DNA of 64,000 nt, taken from assembly GCF_013009075.1 (NCBI RefSeq), contig NZ_CP053108.1, positions 1,302,001 through 1,366,000 of the forward strand, given 5' to 3'. Position numbers and translations under genes: made by a program. Under the pieces are notes generated by a model. It saw only the letters and a program-made list of their open reading frames with translations, did not search any database and was not told the origin of the DNA. This document shows, in pieces, positions 8,082 through 18,351 of the stretch (its first letter is position 1; every line of letters starts with the position of its first letter). This stretch comes from Halomonas sp. TA22. GTDB lineage: Bacteria; Pseudomonadota; Gammaproteobacteria; Pseudomonadales; Halomonadaceae.

Positions 8082-11000
8082 TCAGGCGGCCTCGGTCTTT
8101 CTGTTCAATCGCTCCAGCAACGTTTCAAGCGCTTGGAAGCGGGTCTCTTCGTCTTGCATGTCAAGCTCGAAGCGCAGCGTATCGGCGCCTTCGAGTCGAT
8201 AGTGCTGCGGATCTTTCTGTATCAGCGTTACCAGCGTCATCGGGTCAACGGCTGTGCTGCTCGCGAAGATGATGCGGCCACGCTCGGCACCGGCCTCGAG
8301 CCGGCTGATTCCCAGACGTTCGGCCCGCTGGCGCAACCGGGTCTGGCGCATCAGTGTCTTCACCGGGGCTGGCAGTAGACCGAAGCGGTCGATCAGCTCG
8401 ACCTGTAGCTCCTTCAGGGCCGCTTCATCCTCTGCGCTGGCAATGCGTTTATACATGATCAGACGTTGCTGCACATCGTGCATGTAGTCGTCCGGTATCA
8501 AGGCCGGCAAATTCAGGCTGACTTCCACCCCCTGGTCGAGCGGCGCATCGATATTGGGGGTCTTGCCGGCCCGGATGGCCTTGACCGCACGATCAAGCAT
8601 CTGCATGTACAAACTATAGCCGATGGTTTCCATCTGGCCGCTCTGCTCGTCGCCGAGCAGCTCCCCGGCGCCGCGAATTTCCATGTCATGGCTGGCAAGC
8701 GTAAAGCCTGCGCCAAGGTCCTCGGCCTGGCTGATCGCCTCCAGTCGCTTGACGGCGTCGCGACTGATCGCCTTGGGTGGAGGCGTGAGCAGGTAGGCGT
8801 AAGCCTGATGGTGGCTGCGTCCCACTCGACCCCGCAGCTGGTGCAGCTGGGCCAGTCCGAACTTGTCGGCACGCTCGATGATGATGGTGTTGGCGCTCGG
8901 GACGTCGATGCCCGTCTCGATGATGGTCGAACACACCAGCACGTTGAAGCGCTTGTGATAGAAGTCAGACATCACACGCTCGAGCGAGCGCTCCGGCAGT
9001 TGCCCATGTGCCACCCCCACCCGCGCTTCGGGCACCAGCTCGCGTACCTGCTGAGCACTGCTCTCGATGGTCTTGACCTCGTTGTGCAGGTAGTATACCT
9101 GTCCGCCGCGCAGTACCTCGCGCAGAATCGCCTCCTTGAGTACCGACTCGTTGCGCTGCTGAACGAAGGTCTTGACCGACAGGCGGCGAGCCGGAGGGGT
9201 AGCGATGATCGACAGATCGCGAATGCCGCTCATCGCCATGTTCAACGTGCGCGGTATCGGTGTGGCCGTTAGTGTGAGTATGTCGACCTCGGCACGCAGA
9301 CTCTTTAGTCGCTCCTTCTGTGCCACCCCGAAGCGGTGCTCCTCGTCGATGATCAGTAGCCCCATATTGGGGAAGCTTATGCTCTTGGAGAGCAGCTTGT
9401 GGGTGCCGATCACGATGTCGGCACGCCCATCGGCAATACGCTTGAGGCTCTCCGCCTGCCCCTTGCCGGCGGAGAAGCGAGAGACGAGCTCGACCTGTAC
9501 AGCGGTATCGGCAAAACGGTCGCGGAAGTTGTCGTAATGTTGCTGGGCGAGCAAGGTGGTGGGCACCAGCACCACCACCTGACGGCCCGAGTGCACGGCG
9601 AGGAAGGCGGCGCGCATCGCCACCTCGGTCTTGCCAAAACCGACATCGCCACACACCACGCGATCCATCGGGCGCGGTGATGTCATGTCCTGGATCACCG
9701 CATGGATGGCGGCGCGCTGATCCGGGGTCTCCTCGAAGGGAAAGCTGCCGGCGAAACGGCCATACTCCTCGGGAGGGAATTCGCAGGCGAACCCCACCCG
9801 CGCTTCGCGCCGGGCATAGACATCGAGAAGTTCGGCGGCCGTGTCGCGTATCTTCTCGGCGGCCTTTTTGCGCGCTTTGTCCCACTGATCGGAACCGAGA
9901 CGATGCAGGGGTGCCAGCTCGTCGCTGGCGCCAGCATAACGAGAGATGAAGTGAAGGCTATCCACGGGCACGTAGAGCTTGGCGTTATCGGCATACTCAA
10001 GCGCGAGAAACTCTGCGGCCTGACCGCCTGCCTCGAGTTTTTCCAGTCCCAGGTAACGTCCCACGCCATGGATTTGATGCACCACTGGCGAACCCGGATG
10101 GAGCTCGGATAGGTGGCGTACGGCGAGTTCGTTGTCGTCGGTGACCTTTTCACGACGCCGACTTTGTCGTACCACCTCGCCGAACAGTTCGCTCTCGGTG
10201 ATGACAGCGTAGGTGAGCCGTTCATCGCTGGCCTCGAGATCGCTGGTCTTGAAATCGGTAATGCAGAGGCCATCACCCAGCTCGCCTTCGGTAATGGCCA
10301 GGCGCTGATCACCCTTGACGAAACTTGGCCAGTCCGCGACATGGGGAAGTGACAGCCGAAGGGGAGCCAGCACCTCTTCCAGGGCTTCCCTGCGTCCGCG
10401 CGACTCGGCAACGAACAGCACGCGTGCCTGGCCATGCTTGCCAAGAAAGCGCTCCAGTGAGGCAGTCGGACGTTGTGCCCGCGCATTGATGGCAACCTTT
10501 GCTACCGGACGCGTGGCGGGAACCTTGGCATGCGCATGGTCGCGATCTTCGACCAGTGCTATGCGAGGGTGACGCTTGAGGGCGGCGAACACCTCTGACA
10601 CCGGTACGAAGGCGCGATGAGGCGGGAGTAGGGGGCGTGTCGGGTCGACGCCGAGATTCTCGTAACGGCTTTGGATGGCCGTCCAGTGATGCTCCGCGGC
10701 CTCGTGCACCTGAGGCATCATGGCGACGCGCGTGCCGTCGGCGAGATGCTCGAAGAGGGTGGCGGTCTCTTCGAAGAACAGCGGCAGGTACTGTTCGAGG
10801 CCTGGCGAAGGAATGCCCTTCAGCGCATCCACATAGAGCGGCGACTGCCGTGGATCGACGTCGAACAGCGTCTCGAAACCTTCACGGAAGCAGGCGATCG
10901 CCGAGCGCGATAGCGAGTACTCATGGGCGGGCAGCAGCTCGATGTGCTCGACTTTGTCGCGGGAGCGCTGGGTGTCGGGGTCGAATTCGCGAAGGGTGTC

Positions 11001-11567
11001 GATCTCGTCGTCGAACAGGTCGATGCGCAGCGGCGCCTCGCTGCCCATGGGAAACAGATCGATCAGTGCGCCGCGCAGCGCATATTCGCCCGGTTCATAG
11101 ACGGTCTCCACAGCACGATATCCGGCCCGCGACAGGCTTTCACGGAAACCTTCACGATCCAGCATCATGCCCACTTCCAGTGTCAGGACGCGCCCGGCGA
11201 TATAGTCGGTGGGGGGTAGGCGTTGCATCAACGTATTGATTGGTACCAGCACGATCCCGTGGGTGGCTTCCCTGAGCTTGCGCAGCGTGCGCAGGCGTGC
11301 CGAGACGATGTCCTGATGAGGCGAGAAGCTGTCGTAGGGCAGGATTTCCCAATCGGGGAAGGGCATCACCGGCAGCTCGCTGTAGAAGCGCAGGTCGTTC
11401 TCCATGCGCTGGGCCTGCGCGGTATCCGCGGTGATCACCAGCAGCGGAGCATCGAGGGCGAGACGTGATAGCGCTAGGGCGGCAGCGCTGCCCTCGGGGC
11501 TTTGCCAATAGAGGGTATCGCGGATACCCGATGGGCGCGGCGGGTCGAGCGGAGAAAAATGCGGCAT
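8082..11567 (-). CDS. mfd: transcription-repair coupling factor Mfd
   Basis: 1161 residues, near the usual 1150. From N to C: UvrB-like domains (TADTAQAQRMENDLRFY; FPDWEILPYDSFSPH), an RNA polymerase-interaction region around HQIHGVGRYLGLEKLEAGG, a RecG-like translocase with Walker A GDVGFGKTEVAM, Walker B DEEHRFG and the HQLRGRVGRSHHQAYAYLL motif VI, and the C-terminal TRCF domain. Mfd removes RNA polymerase stalled at DNA lesions and recruits UvrA. It is divergent from gap, with a 214-bp shared promoter region, as in Pseudomonas. Start ATG 11567 is followed by PHFSPLDPP and fits family length. Confidence 0.97.
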   Translation of the reverse strand: MPHFSPLDPPRPSGIRDTLYWQSPEGSAAALALSRLALDAPLLVITADTAQAQRMENDLRFYSELPVMPFPDWEILPYDSFSPHQDIVSARLRTLRKLREATHGIVLVPINTLMQRLPPTDYIAGRVLTLEVGMMLDREGFRESLSRAGYRAVETVYEPGEYALRGALIDLFPMGSEAPLRIDLFDDEIDTLREFDPDTQRSRDKVEHIELLPAHEYSLSRSAIACFREGFETLFDVDPRQSPLYVDALKGIPSPGLEQYLPLFFEETATLFEHLADGTRVAMMPQVHEAAEHHWTAIQSRYENLGVDPTRPLLPPHRAFVPVSEVFAALKRHPRIALVEDRDHAHAKVPATRPVAKVAINARAQRPTASLERFLGKHGQARVLFVAESRGRREALEEVLAPLRLSLPHVADWPSFVKGDQRLAITEGELGDGLCITDFKTSDLEASDERLTYAVITESELFGEVVRQSRRREKVTDDNELAVRHLSELHPGSPVVHQIHGVGRYLGLEKLEAGGQAAEFLALEYADNAKLYVPVDSLHFISRYAGASDELAPLHRLGSDQWDKARKKAAEKIRDTAAELLDVYARREARVGFACEFPPEEYGRFAGSFPFEETPDQRAAIHAVIQDMTSPRPMDRVVCGDVGFGKTEVAMRAAFLAVHSGRQVVVLVPTTLLAQQHYDNFRDRFADTAVQVELVSRFSAGKGQAESLKRIADGRADIVIGTHKLLSKSISFPNMGLLIIDEEHRFGVAQKERLKSLRAEVDILTLTATPIPRTLNMAMSGIRDLSIIATPPARRLSVKTFVQQRNESVLKEAILREVLRGGQVYYLHNEVKTIESSAQQVRELVPEARVGVAHGQLPERSLERVMSDFYHKRFNVLVCSTIIETGIDVPSANTIIIERADKFGLAQLHQLRGRVGRSHHQAYAYLLTPPPKAISRDAVKRLEAISQAEDLGAGFTLASHDMEIRGAGELLGDEQSGQMETIGYSLYMQMLDRAVKAIRAGKTPNIDAPLDQGVEVSLNLPALIPDDYMHDVQQRLIMYKRIASAEDEAALKELQVELIDRFGLLPAPVKTLMRQTRLRQRAERLGISRLEAGAERGRIIFASSTAVDPMTLVTLIQKDPQHYRLEGADTLRFELDMQDEETRFQALETLLERLNRKTEAA

Positions 11568-11607
11568 GGCGTCGTGGTTCGTGACCTTGAAGAGTGAAGT
11601 GGGAATG

Positions 11608-11637
11608 ATATCAGCCCTTTATGGCGCTTGTAGTCAA
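11608..11637 (-). promoter_or_regulatory. candidate sigma-70 promoter of mfd
   Basis: On the minus strand, TTGACT (11637-11632) is followed after 18 bases by TGATAT (11613-11608). The -35 is good and the -10 moderate. It places the start about 35 bases before the mfd ATG. Confidence 0.45.
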
Positions 11638-11684
11638 CCCCTGTTTTCTGTCATTTCCCTACAACCCTTGCGACCATCCAGCAA

Positions 11685-11713
11685 TTGCGGCAGCGCAGCG
11701 CAGCCGGGATAAT
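11685..11713 (+). promoter_or_regulatory. candidate sigma-70 promoter of gap
   Basis: TTGCGG (11685-11690), 17-bp spacer, GATAAT (11708-11713). The predicted leader of about 60 bases contains two direct copies of ATTATGCAT (11722-11730 and 11738-11746) 16 bp apart, a possible regulator site. Confidence 0.5.
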
Positions 11714-11781
11714 AACGTCCAATTATGCATACCCTCGATTATGCATCTCCTTGACACCTGTTGACGAAAGAGAGGCCTTAC

Positions 11782-13245
11782 GTGACTCAGCAAACGCTCG
11801 ATACCGTCTTTGAAGAGTGGCAGGGTAGCGAAGCTATCGCCGAAGAGATGATTCCGTTACTTGGCAAGCTCTATCGCCAATACAATGTAGTTACCACTCT
11901 GTTCGGTCGTTCGCTGATCAATCGCTCGGTGATCCGTATCCTCAAGGATCACCGCTTCGTCAAGAAGGTCGAAGGCACCGAGCTCGATGTGCGCGATACC
12001 TACCCCCTGGTCAGGGCAATGATCGATCTCAACCTGGGGCCGGCTCACGTCGATATCGGCAAGCTGGCGGTGGCGTTCAAGAATAGCGCAGAAACCGATC
12101 CCACGGCTTATCTCAAGCGCGAGCTGACCGAGATCGTCGGTGGGCATGATGCCGACGGTCATGTGGGCGAGCCAAAGGATGTCGTGCTCTACGGTTTCGG
12201 GCGCATTGGCCGCATCCTGGCGCGCATCCTGATCGAGAAGGCGGGAGGCGGCAATCTGCTGCGTCTGCGGGCCATCGTGGTACGTGGCCGTGGCGATATC
12301 GCCAAGGATCTCGAGAAGCGTGCCAGCCTGTTGCGTCGTGACTCCGTCCATGGCCCCTTCGCCGGGTCGATCAGCATCGATGTCGAGAACAGCGCCCTGA
12401 TCGCCAACGGCAACTACATCAAGGTGATCTACGCCAACTCGCCTGGCGAAATCGATTACACGGCCTACGGCATCGATAACGCCATCATCGTCGACAACAC
12501 CGGCATGTGGCGCGACGAGGAGGGCCTGAGCCAGCATCTGGCCTGCAAGGGGGCAGCCAAGGCCCTGCTGACGGCGCCAGGCAAGGGTGACGTCAAGAAC
12601 GTGGTGTTCGGCATCAATCATGCCGACATCACCAGCGACGATCGCATCGTTTCCGCCGCCTCGTGTACCACCAACGCCATCGTGCCTGTGCTCAAGGCGA
12701 TCAATGATCGTTACGGCATCGAACATGGTCATGTCGAGACGGTGCACTCCTACACCAACGACCAGAACCTGATCGACAACTACCACAAGGGCGACCGCCG
12801 CGGGCGCAGCGCGCCGCTCAACATGGTGTTGACCGAGACCGGAGCAGCCAAGGCGGTCGCCAAGGCGTTGCCGGAGCTCGCCGGCAAGCTGACGGGCAAT
12901 GCCATCCGCGTGCCGACGCCCAATGTCTCGATGGCGATTCTCAATCTGAACCTGCTGGCCGAATGCGATGCGCAGAGCCTCAACGACTATCTGCGTCGCA
13001 TGGCGATCCACTCGCCGATGCAGAAGCAGATCGACTACGTCGACTCACCGGAAGTGGTGTCATCGGATTTCGTCGGCAACCGACATGCCGGTATCGTCGA
13101 TGCCAAGGCCACCATCGCCGATGGCAAGAACGCCGTGCTCTACGTCTGGTACGACAACGAATTCGGTTACAGCTGTCAGGTAGTACGCATCCTGCAGCAC
13201 ATGTCCAACGTCAGATTCCTCGCCTTCCCCATGGATCGCGGCTGA
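11782..13245 (+). CDS. gap: glyceraldehyde-3-phosphate dehydrogenase, long form
   Basis: 487 residues, about 150 longer than ordinary GAPDH. The extra N-terminal helical region (residues 1-130; RQYNVVTTLFGRSLINRSV) precedes the NAD-binding motif GFGRIGR and the catalytic motif SAASCTTNAIVPVLK, and the protein ends with the usual YVWYDNEFGYS. It converts glyceraldehyde-3-phosphate and 1,3-bisphosphoglycerate with NAD(P). This long form sits between mfd and nqrA in Pseudomonas as well. GTG 11782 is chosen for the AAAGAGAGG seven bases upstream; the TTG at 11761 is an alternative. The divergent nucleotide-binding region (VVRGRGD) leaves the NAD versus NADP preference open. Confidence 0.95.
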   Translation: MTQQTLDTVFEEWQGSEAIAEEMIPLLGKLYRQYNVVTTLFGRSLINRSVIRILKDHRFVKKVEGTELDVRDTYPLVRAMIDLNLGPAHVDIGKLAVAFKNSAETDPTAYLKRELTEIVGGHDADGHVGEPKDVVLYGFGRIGRILARILIEKAGGGNLLRLRAIVVRGRGDIAKDLEKRASLLRRDSVHGPFAGSISIDVENSALIANGNYIKVIYANSPGEIDYTAYGIDNAIIVDNTGMWRDEEGLSQHLACKGAAKALLTAPGKGDVKNVVFGINHADITSDDRIVSAASCTTNAIVPVLKAINDRYGIEHGHVETVHSYTNDQNLIDNYHKGDRRGRSAPLNMVLTETGAAKAVAKALPELAGKLTGNAIRVPTPNVSMAILNLNLLAECDAQSLNDYLRRMAIHSPMQKQIDYVDSPEVVSSDFVGNRHAGIVDAKATIADGKNAVLYVWYDNEFGYSCQVVRILQHMSNVRFLAFPMDRG

Positions 13246-13255
13246 CAGGCCTGGC

Positions 13256-13283
13256 GGGGCTCGTCGACATGACGAGCCCCTTT
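13256..13283 (+). terminator. terminator after gap
   Basis: Perfect 9-bp stem GGGGCTCGT / ACGAGCCCC with a 7-base loop, then TTTG. It lies 11 bases after the gap stop. Confidence 0.75.
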
Positions 13284-13400
13284 GAAACATCTCTCGTCAC
13301 CCTGACATCCACTTCCCCATCTTCTCTCCCTCCGTCATGCCAATCACTTGGCAGGGCAGTTGCGACCTAAGCGCAGGTGGCCTTTCAGTCACCTTCTCTT

Positions 13401-13447
13401 TATAATGCTTGCGATTTATGGGGATGGCTCGGCATTGCCGAGCTTTA
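13401..13447 (+). promoter_or_regulatory. nqr operon -10 element and leader hairpin
   Basis: TATAAT at 13401-13406; the hairpin 13427-13443 with a short T-rich tail begins about 15 bases after the likely start. It is a candidate transcription attenuator or the end of a short RNA. The ligand, if any, is unknown; no known riboswitch was recognised. Confidence 0.45.
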
Positions 13448-13592
13448 CTTACAACCTTCTGAATAAGAAAGAATTCAAACGCCGTGCCGCCTGATTTCTG
13501 ACGCCACCGTAGTGTGCCCTCTTCGAGTGTGTGGCATTTCGCGCGTTCTTGAGTTTCTTTGCTTACCGTCAGATTCGACAACTGGGCGAGAT

Positions 13593-14945
13593 ATGATCGA
13601 AGTCAAGAAAGGCCTGGATCTCCCCATCACGGGGTCACCCGAGCAGCGCATCGAAGATGCGCGCCCGGTGCGCCATGTGGCAATTCTGGGTAATGACTAT
13701 GTCGGCATGAAACCCACCATGGAGGTCCGCGAGGGCGATAGCGTCAAGCGTGGACAGCTGCTTTTTACCGACAAGAAGATCGATGGAGTGCGCTTCACCG
13801 CGCCTGCGGGTGGAGAGGTGATCGCGATCAATCGCGGCGAGAAGCGTCGCCTGCTGTCGGTGGTGATCAAGGTCGCCGAGGGTGAAGAGCCGGTCGAGAC
13901 CTATACCGCGCATGGTGCAGGCAGCTTGGCCAGTCTAGACCGCCGGGTCGTGGTGGAGCAGCTCGTCGAGTCCGGGCTGTGGACGGCGCTGCGTACGCGT
14001 CCCTTTTCACGCACGCCGGCACTTGATGCCTTGCCGTCAGCCATCTTCGTTACCGCGATCGATACCCATCCACTCGCTGCCGACCCGGCAGTGGTGATCG
14101 ATGAACAGCCAGAGGCGTTCGCCAATGGCTTGAAAGTGCTGACTCGCCTGACCGAAGGTCGTGTCTTTCTCTGCAAGGCACCCGATGCCCAGCTGCCCGG
14201 TGGCGATATCGAGGGAGTGCAGATCGAAAGCTTCTCCGGTCTACATCCCGCCGGCCTGGTAGGGACGCACATCCATTATCTCGCACCGGTCGCGCTGCAT
14301 CGTCATGTCTGGCACATTGGCTATCAGGACGTGATCGCTTTCGGCAAGCTGTTTGCCGAGGGTGTTCTGGATGTCAGCCGTGTCGTCGCCCTGACTGGGC
14401 CGCGCGCCGAGAAGCCGCGTCTGGTTCGTACCCGGCTGGGCGCGAGCACCGAAGAGCTGTTGGCAGGTGAGGTGATCGAACCCGACGACACACGCGTGAT
14501 CTCCGGCTCGGTGTTCTCCGGTTTTACGGCCGAAGGCAATCTTCGCTACCTGGGGCGCTTCAACAACCAGATCACACTGCTCGAAGAGGGCAACAAGCGT
14601 GCTTTCATGGGGTGGCTTTCACCTGGTACCAACCGACATTCGATCCTGGGGATCTATGTCTCGCGCTTCCTTGGGCTGACCAAGTATGCGCCGTCGACGT
14701 CGACCAACGGTTCCGAGCGTGCCATGGTGCCGGTCGGTAGTTATGAGGCGGTAATGCCGCTGGATATCCTGCCCACGCAACTGCTGCGTTCACTGATCGT
14801 CGGCGATATCGAAGCGGCGATGGATCTGGGTTGCCTGGAGCTGGACGAAGAGGACCTCGCCCTGTGCACCTACGTGTGCCCTGGCAAGTACGAGTACGGT
14901 CCCATCCTGCGTGACAACCTCTCCATGATCGAGAAAGAGGCTTGA
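13593..14945 (+). CDS. nqrA: Na+-translocating NADH:quinone reductase subunit A
   Basis: 451 residues starting [18 protein letters not shown], the characteristic NqrA N terminus, which fixes the ATG at 13593. NqrA is the peripheral cytoplasmic subunit that contributes to ubiquinone binding in Na+-NQR. The motif [16 protein letters not shown] and the C-terminal Cys-containing stretch ([13 protein letters not shown]) are family features. First gene of nqrABCDEF; the stop shares a base with the ATG of nqrB. The ribosome binding site is weak (GGGCGAG). In a halophile this complex couples NADH oxidation to Na+ export. Confidence 0.97.
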   Translation: MIEVKKGLDLPITGSPEQRIEDARPVRHVAILGNDYVGMKPTMEVREGDSVKRGQLLFTDKKIDGVRFTAPAGGEVIAINRGEKRRLLSVVIKVAEGEEPVETYTAHGAGSLASLDRRVVVEQLVESGLWTALRTRPFSRTPALDALPSAIFVTAIDTHPLAADPAVVIDEQPEAFANGLKVLTRLTEGRVFLCKAPDAQLPGGDIEGVQIESFSGLHPAGLVGTHIHYLAPVALHRHVWHIGYQDVIAFGKLFAEGVLDVSRVVALTGPRAEKPRLVRTRLGASTEELLAGEVIEPDDTRVISGSVFSGFTAEGNLRYLGRFNNQITLLEEGNKRAFMGWLSPGTNRHSILGIYVSRFLGLTKYAPSTSTNGSERAMVPVGSYEAVMPLDILPTQLLRSLIVGDIEAAMDLGCLELDEEDLALCTYVCPGKYEYGPILRDNLSMIEKEA

Positions 14946-16174
14946 TGATGAGTATTCGGCAGACACTCGACCGTCTCGAACCGCACTTCCACAAGGGGGG
15001 CAAGTACGAGAAGTTCTACCCCCTCTATGAGGCCGTCGACACGATTTTCTATGCGCCTCCCAGCGTGACCAAGACCACCGCCCACGTGCGTGACGGGGTC
15101 GATCTCAAACGCATCATGATCACGGTATGGGCTTGTACCTTCCCTGCGATGTTCTTCGGCATGTGGAATGCCGGCTGGCAGGCCAACGTGGCGATATCCG
15201 AGGGTTACTCCTCGATGGGCAGCTGGCGCGAAGCGATCATGATGATGCTTGCCGCCGGGCACGAGCCGGGCAGTCTCTGGGCCAATTTCGTGCTGGGGGC
15301 GACCTACTTCCTGCCTATCTATCTGGTGACCTTCGTGGTCGGCGGCTTCTGGGAAGTCCTGTTCGCGGTACGCCGCGGTCATGAAGTCAACGAAGGCTTC
15401 TTCGTCTCCTCGGTGCTCTATGCCCTCATCCTGCCGGCCACCATTCCGTTGTGGCAGGTCGCGCTGGGCATCACCTTCGGTATCGTGATCGGCAAGGAGA
15501 TCTTTGGTGGCACCGGCAAGAACTTCCTCAACCCGGCGCTGACCGGTCGTGCCTTTTTGTACTTCGCCTACCCTGCGCAGATCTCTGGCGATGCGGTGTG
15601 GGTGGCCGCCGATGGCTTTACCGGCGCCACGCCGCTGTCGCTGGCCTTCCAGGATGGCATGGCGGCAGTGACCGAGCAGTACAGCTGGTGGGACGCCTTC
15701 CTCGGCTTCATACCGGGCTCGGTTGGCGAGACCTCGGCACTGGCCATTCTGATCGGGGCTGCAATACTGCTCTGGACGCGCATTGCTTCGTGGCGAATCA
15801 TGCTAGGCACTTTCCTTGGCATGGTCGCGACCAGTGCGCTGTTCAATCTGATAGGCTCGGATACCAATCCGATGTTCCAGATGGCCTGGTACTGGCACTT
15901 CGTACTCGGCGGCTTCGCCTTCGGCATGGTGTTCATGGCCACCGATCCGGTATCCGCCTCCATGACCAATCAGGGGCGGCTGCTGTTCGGTGCCTTGATC
16001 GGTATCATGACGGTGCTGATTCGCGTCGCCAACCCGGCCTTCCCGGAAGGGATCATGCTGGCGATCCTGTTCGCCAACCTGTTCGCTCCGCTGATCGACC
16101 ATTTCTTTGTCCAGGCCAACATCAAGCGTCGCAAGCAGCGTAGCGGCGTACCCATGGCCGAGGAGAGCGCCTGA
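14945..16174 (+). CDS. nqrB: Na+-NQR subunit B
   Basis: 409 residues with about ten membrane segments after a cytoplasmic N-terminal stretch ([20 protein letters not shown]). Covalent FMN is carried on Thr in the motif [10 protein letters not shown]. NqrB holds FMN and riboflavin and forms much of the Na+ path. The ATG at 14945 overlaps the nqrA stop (TGATG); an ATG three bases later is equally possible. The stop overlaps the nqrC start. Its FMN must be attached by an ApbE flavin transferase, which matters because the ApbE homologue in this operon looks inactive. Confidence 0.97.
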   Translation: MMSIRQTLDRLEPHFHKGGKYEKFYPLYEAVDTIFYAPPSVTKTTAHVRDGVDLKRIMITVWACTFPAMFFGMWNAGWQANVAISEGYSSMGSWREAIMMMLAAGHEPGSLWANFVLGATYFLPIYLVTFVVGGFWEVLFAVRRGHEVNEGFFVSSVLYALILPATIPLWQVALGITFGIVIGKEIFGGTGKNFLNPALTGRAFLYFAYPAQISGDAVWVAADGFTGATPLSLAFQDGMAAVTEQYSWWDAFLGFIPGSVGETSALAILIGAAILLWTRIASWRIMLGTFLGMVATSALFNLIGSDTNPMFQMAWYWHFVLGGFAFGMVFMATDPVSASMTNQGRLLFGALIGIMTVLIRVANPAFPEGIMLAILFANLFAPLIDHFFVQANIKRRKQRSGVPMAEESA

Positions 16175-16992
16175 TGGCAGCAAGCAGCAACAACTCCATC
16201 AAGAAGATCCTGATCGTAGCCTTCGCCCTGTGCATCGTCTGCTCGGTAGTGGTGTCGACCGCTGCCGTGGCGTTGCGCCCGCAGCAGCAGGCCAATCAGG
16301 AAATCGACCGCAAGACCAATATCCTGCGTGTGGCCGGTGTGCTGGATCGCAACGAGGATATCGATACCCAGTTCGCCGCCTTCACACCGCGTGTGGTCGA
16401 GCTGGAAACGGGGGAGTACAGCGATCAGTTCGACCCCGAGACTTACGATGGCTTCGCCTATCGTCGCGATCCGGCGGTCTCGCGCACCTTGTCGGGCGAG
16501 CGCGATATCGCTGGACTGACGCGTCGAGAGGACTACGCTACCGTCTATCTGCTGGGTGACCCCGATGACCCCGAGCAGATCATCCTGCCGATTCGCGGCC
16601 AGGGGTTATGGGGCTTGATGCGTGGTTTCTTGTCCCTTGAAGGGGATGGCAATACCATTGTCGGTATCACTTACTATGAGCATGGCGAAACGCCAGGGCT
16701 TGGGGGGGAAGTGGACAATCCGCGCTGGCAGGCCCAGTGGCCTGGCAAGGTGGTGTTCTCCGATGAGGATAGCGTCACGCCCGATATCCGACTGGTGAAA
16801 GGAGCGGCGACTGGCGAAAGTGAAGTCGATGCGCTCTCCGGTGCCACCCTGACCAGCAACGGTGTCACCAACATGTTGCAGTTCTGGCTGAGTCCGGAAG
16901 GGTTCGGTGAGTATCTGGCCCGTTTCCGCGATCAAGTCGATCCGGAAGATGCCGCTGAAGCTACCCCCGACTTCGACGTAGAAGGAGCCTAA
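16174..16992 (+). CDS. nqrC: Na+-NQR subunit C
   Basis: 272 residues: one N-terminal membrane anchor ([21 protein letters not shown]) and a large periplasmic FMN-binding domain. The flavinylation motif [13 protein letters not shown] carries the acceptor Thr that receives FMN through a phosphodiester bond. NqrC passes electrons between the Fe centre of NqrD/E and NqrB. The ATG at 16174 overlaps the nqrB stop. The acidic C-terminal tail ([17 protein letters not shown]) fits a halophile. Confidence 0.97.
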   Translation: MAASSNNSIKKILIVAFALCIVCSVVVSTAAVALRPQQQANQEIDRKTNILRVAGVLDRNEDIDTQFAAFTPRVVELETGEYSDQFDPETYDGFAYRRDPAVSRTLSGERDIAGLTRREDYATVYLLGDPDDPEQIILPIRGQGLWGLMRGFLSLEGDGNTIVGITYYEHGETPGLGGEVDNPRWQAQWPGKVVFSDEDSVTPDIRLVKGAATGESEVDALSGATLTSNGVTNMLQFWLSPEGFGEYLARFRDQVDPEDAAEATPDFDVEGA

Positions 16993-16994
16993 GC

Positions 16995-17663
16995 ATGGCC
17001 GCAATCACTCCCAAAGGCGTTCTCGTTACGCCGATCTTCAAGAACAACCCGATCGCCTTGCAGATTCTGGGCATCTGTTCCGCTCTGGCCGTCACGACCA
17101 CCATGAGCGTGACGCTGGTCATGTGTATCGCGGTAATCGCGGTCACGGCCTTTTCCAACCTGTTCGTATCGTTGATACGCAATCACATCCCATCGTCGAT
17201 TCGTATCATCGTGCAGATGACCATCATCGCCTCGCTGGTCATCGTGGTCGATCAGGTGCTCAAGGCCTACGCCTACGACATGTCCCGGCAGCTTTCGGTC
17301 TTCGTCGGCCTGATCATCACCAACTGTATCGTCATGGGACGCGCCGAAGCCTTCGCCATGCAGAACGGGCCGGGGCTGTCGTTCCTCGACGGCATCGGCA
17401 ACGGTATCGGCTATGGACTGATCCTGATGGTCGTTGCCTTCTTCCGCGAACTGTTCGGCTCGGGCAGCCTGTTCGGCTTCACCCTGCTGCCTGCGGTACA
17501 GGATGGTGGCTGGTACGTGCCCAATGGCTTGATGCTGCTTCCACCCTCGGCGTTCTTCATCATCGGTCTGTTCATCTGGGCCCTGCGCGCGCTCAACCCC
17601 GAGCAGATCGAGGCCAACGAGTTCAAGATGAAGCACAACACCGAACCGAAGGAGGCCGTGTAA
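16995..17663 (+). CDS. nqrD: Na+-NQR subunit D
   Basis: 222 residues with six membrane segments. NqrD pairs with NqrE in inverted topology around the Cys-ligated iron centre in the membrane; conserved half-membrane motifs [11 protein letters not shown] and [14 protein letters not shown] with Cys are present. Starts two bases after nqrC, and a strong GGAGG for nqrE lies at its 3' end. Confidence 0.96.
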   Translation: MAAITPKGVLVTPIFKNNPIALQILGICSALAVTTTMSVTLVMCIAVIAVTAFSNLFVSLIRNHIPSSIRIIVQMTIIASLVIVVDQVLKAYAYDMSRQLSVFVGLIITNCIVMGRAEAFAMQNGPGLSFLDGIGNGIGYGLILMVVAFFRELFGSGSLFGFTLLPAVQDGGWYVPNGLMLLPPSAFFIIGLFIWALRALNPEQIEANEFKMKHNTEPKEAV

Positions 17664-17664
17664 C

Positions 17665-18282
17665 ATGGAACACTATCTGAGCCTATTCATCGCCTCGGTG
17701 TTCGTCGAGAACATGGCCCTGGCGTTTTTCCTGGGCATGTGTACCTTCCTTGCCGTCTCCAAGAAGGTCGCCTCGGCGTTTGGCCTGGGTATCGCGGTGG
17801 TAGTGGTGCTGACCATCACCGTGCCGGTCAACAACATAATCCTGGGATTTCTGCTCGCCGAAGGCGCGCTGACCTGGACCGGCATTCCAGGAGCCGAGAA
17901 CATCGACCTGTCATTCTTGGGCCTGCTCTCCTATATCGGCGTCATCGCCGCCCTGGTGCAGATACTGGAGATGTTCCTCGATAAGTTCGTGCCGGCGCTC
18001 TACAACGCGCTGGGCGTGTTCCTGCCGCTGATCACGGTGAACTGCGCGATTCTTGGCGGCACCCTATTCATGGTCGAGCGTAACTACAACTTCGCCGAGT
18101 CGGTCGTCTATGGCGCCGGTGCCGGGGTTGGCTGGGGGCTTGCGATTACTGCGCTGGCGGGGATTCGCGAACGCCTGAAGTACAGCGATGTGCCGGCTGG
18201 CCTGCAGGGGCTGGGTATCACTTTCATTACCGTGGGTCTGATGTCGCTGGGCTTCATGTCCTTCTCCGGCATCCAGATCTGA
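17665..18282 (+). CDS. nqrE: Na+-NQR subunit E
   Basis: 205 residues, six membrane segments, starting [26 protein letters not shown]. The Cys of [10 protein letters not shown] and of TVNCAILGG are the expected Fe ligands of the NqrD/E centre. ATG 17665 is one base after the nqrD stop with GGAGG 10 bases upstream. Works with the other Nqr subunits in the cytoplasmic membrane. Confidence 0.97.
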   Translation: MEHYLSLFIASVFVENMALAFFLGMCTFLAVSKKVASAFGLGIAVVVVLTITVPVNNIILGFLLAEGALTWTGIPGAENIDLSFLGLLSYIGVIAALVQILEMFLDKFVPALYNALGVFLPLITVNCAILGGTLFMVERNYNFAESVVYGAGAGVGWGLAITALAGIRERLKYSDVPAGLQGLGITFITVGLMSLGFMSFSGIQI

Positions 18283-18351
18283 GCCGCGCCCGGGTGGAGC
18301 TAGGCCCGCCCGGGTGCCCGGTCATGACACGAAACAACATAGGAACCCGAC

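Larger units (their letters stand above)
13246..13592. other. 347-bp intergenic and leader region upstream of nqrA
   Basis: After the gap terminator the region holds a consensus -10 TATAAT (13401-13406) with no good -35, then a predicted leader of about 180 bases to nqrA. Near the leader's 5' end is a perfect hairpin GCTCGGC-ATT-GCCGAGC (13427-13443) followed by TTTACTT, which looks like an attenuator. Overlapping its 3' edge on the minus strand is a Ter-like sequence (13460-13443). No reading frame is convincing. Confidence 0.5.

Noticed and set aside
11857-13011. Long minus-strand open frame of 384 codons
   Set aside because: It lies wholly antisense to the well-supported GAPDH gene, has no ribosome binding site and reads as low-complexity His/Asp/Val-rich sequence typical of GC-rich shadow frames.
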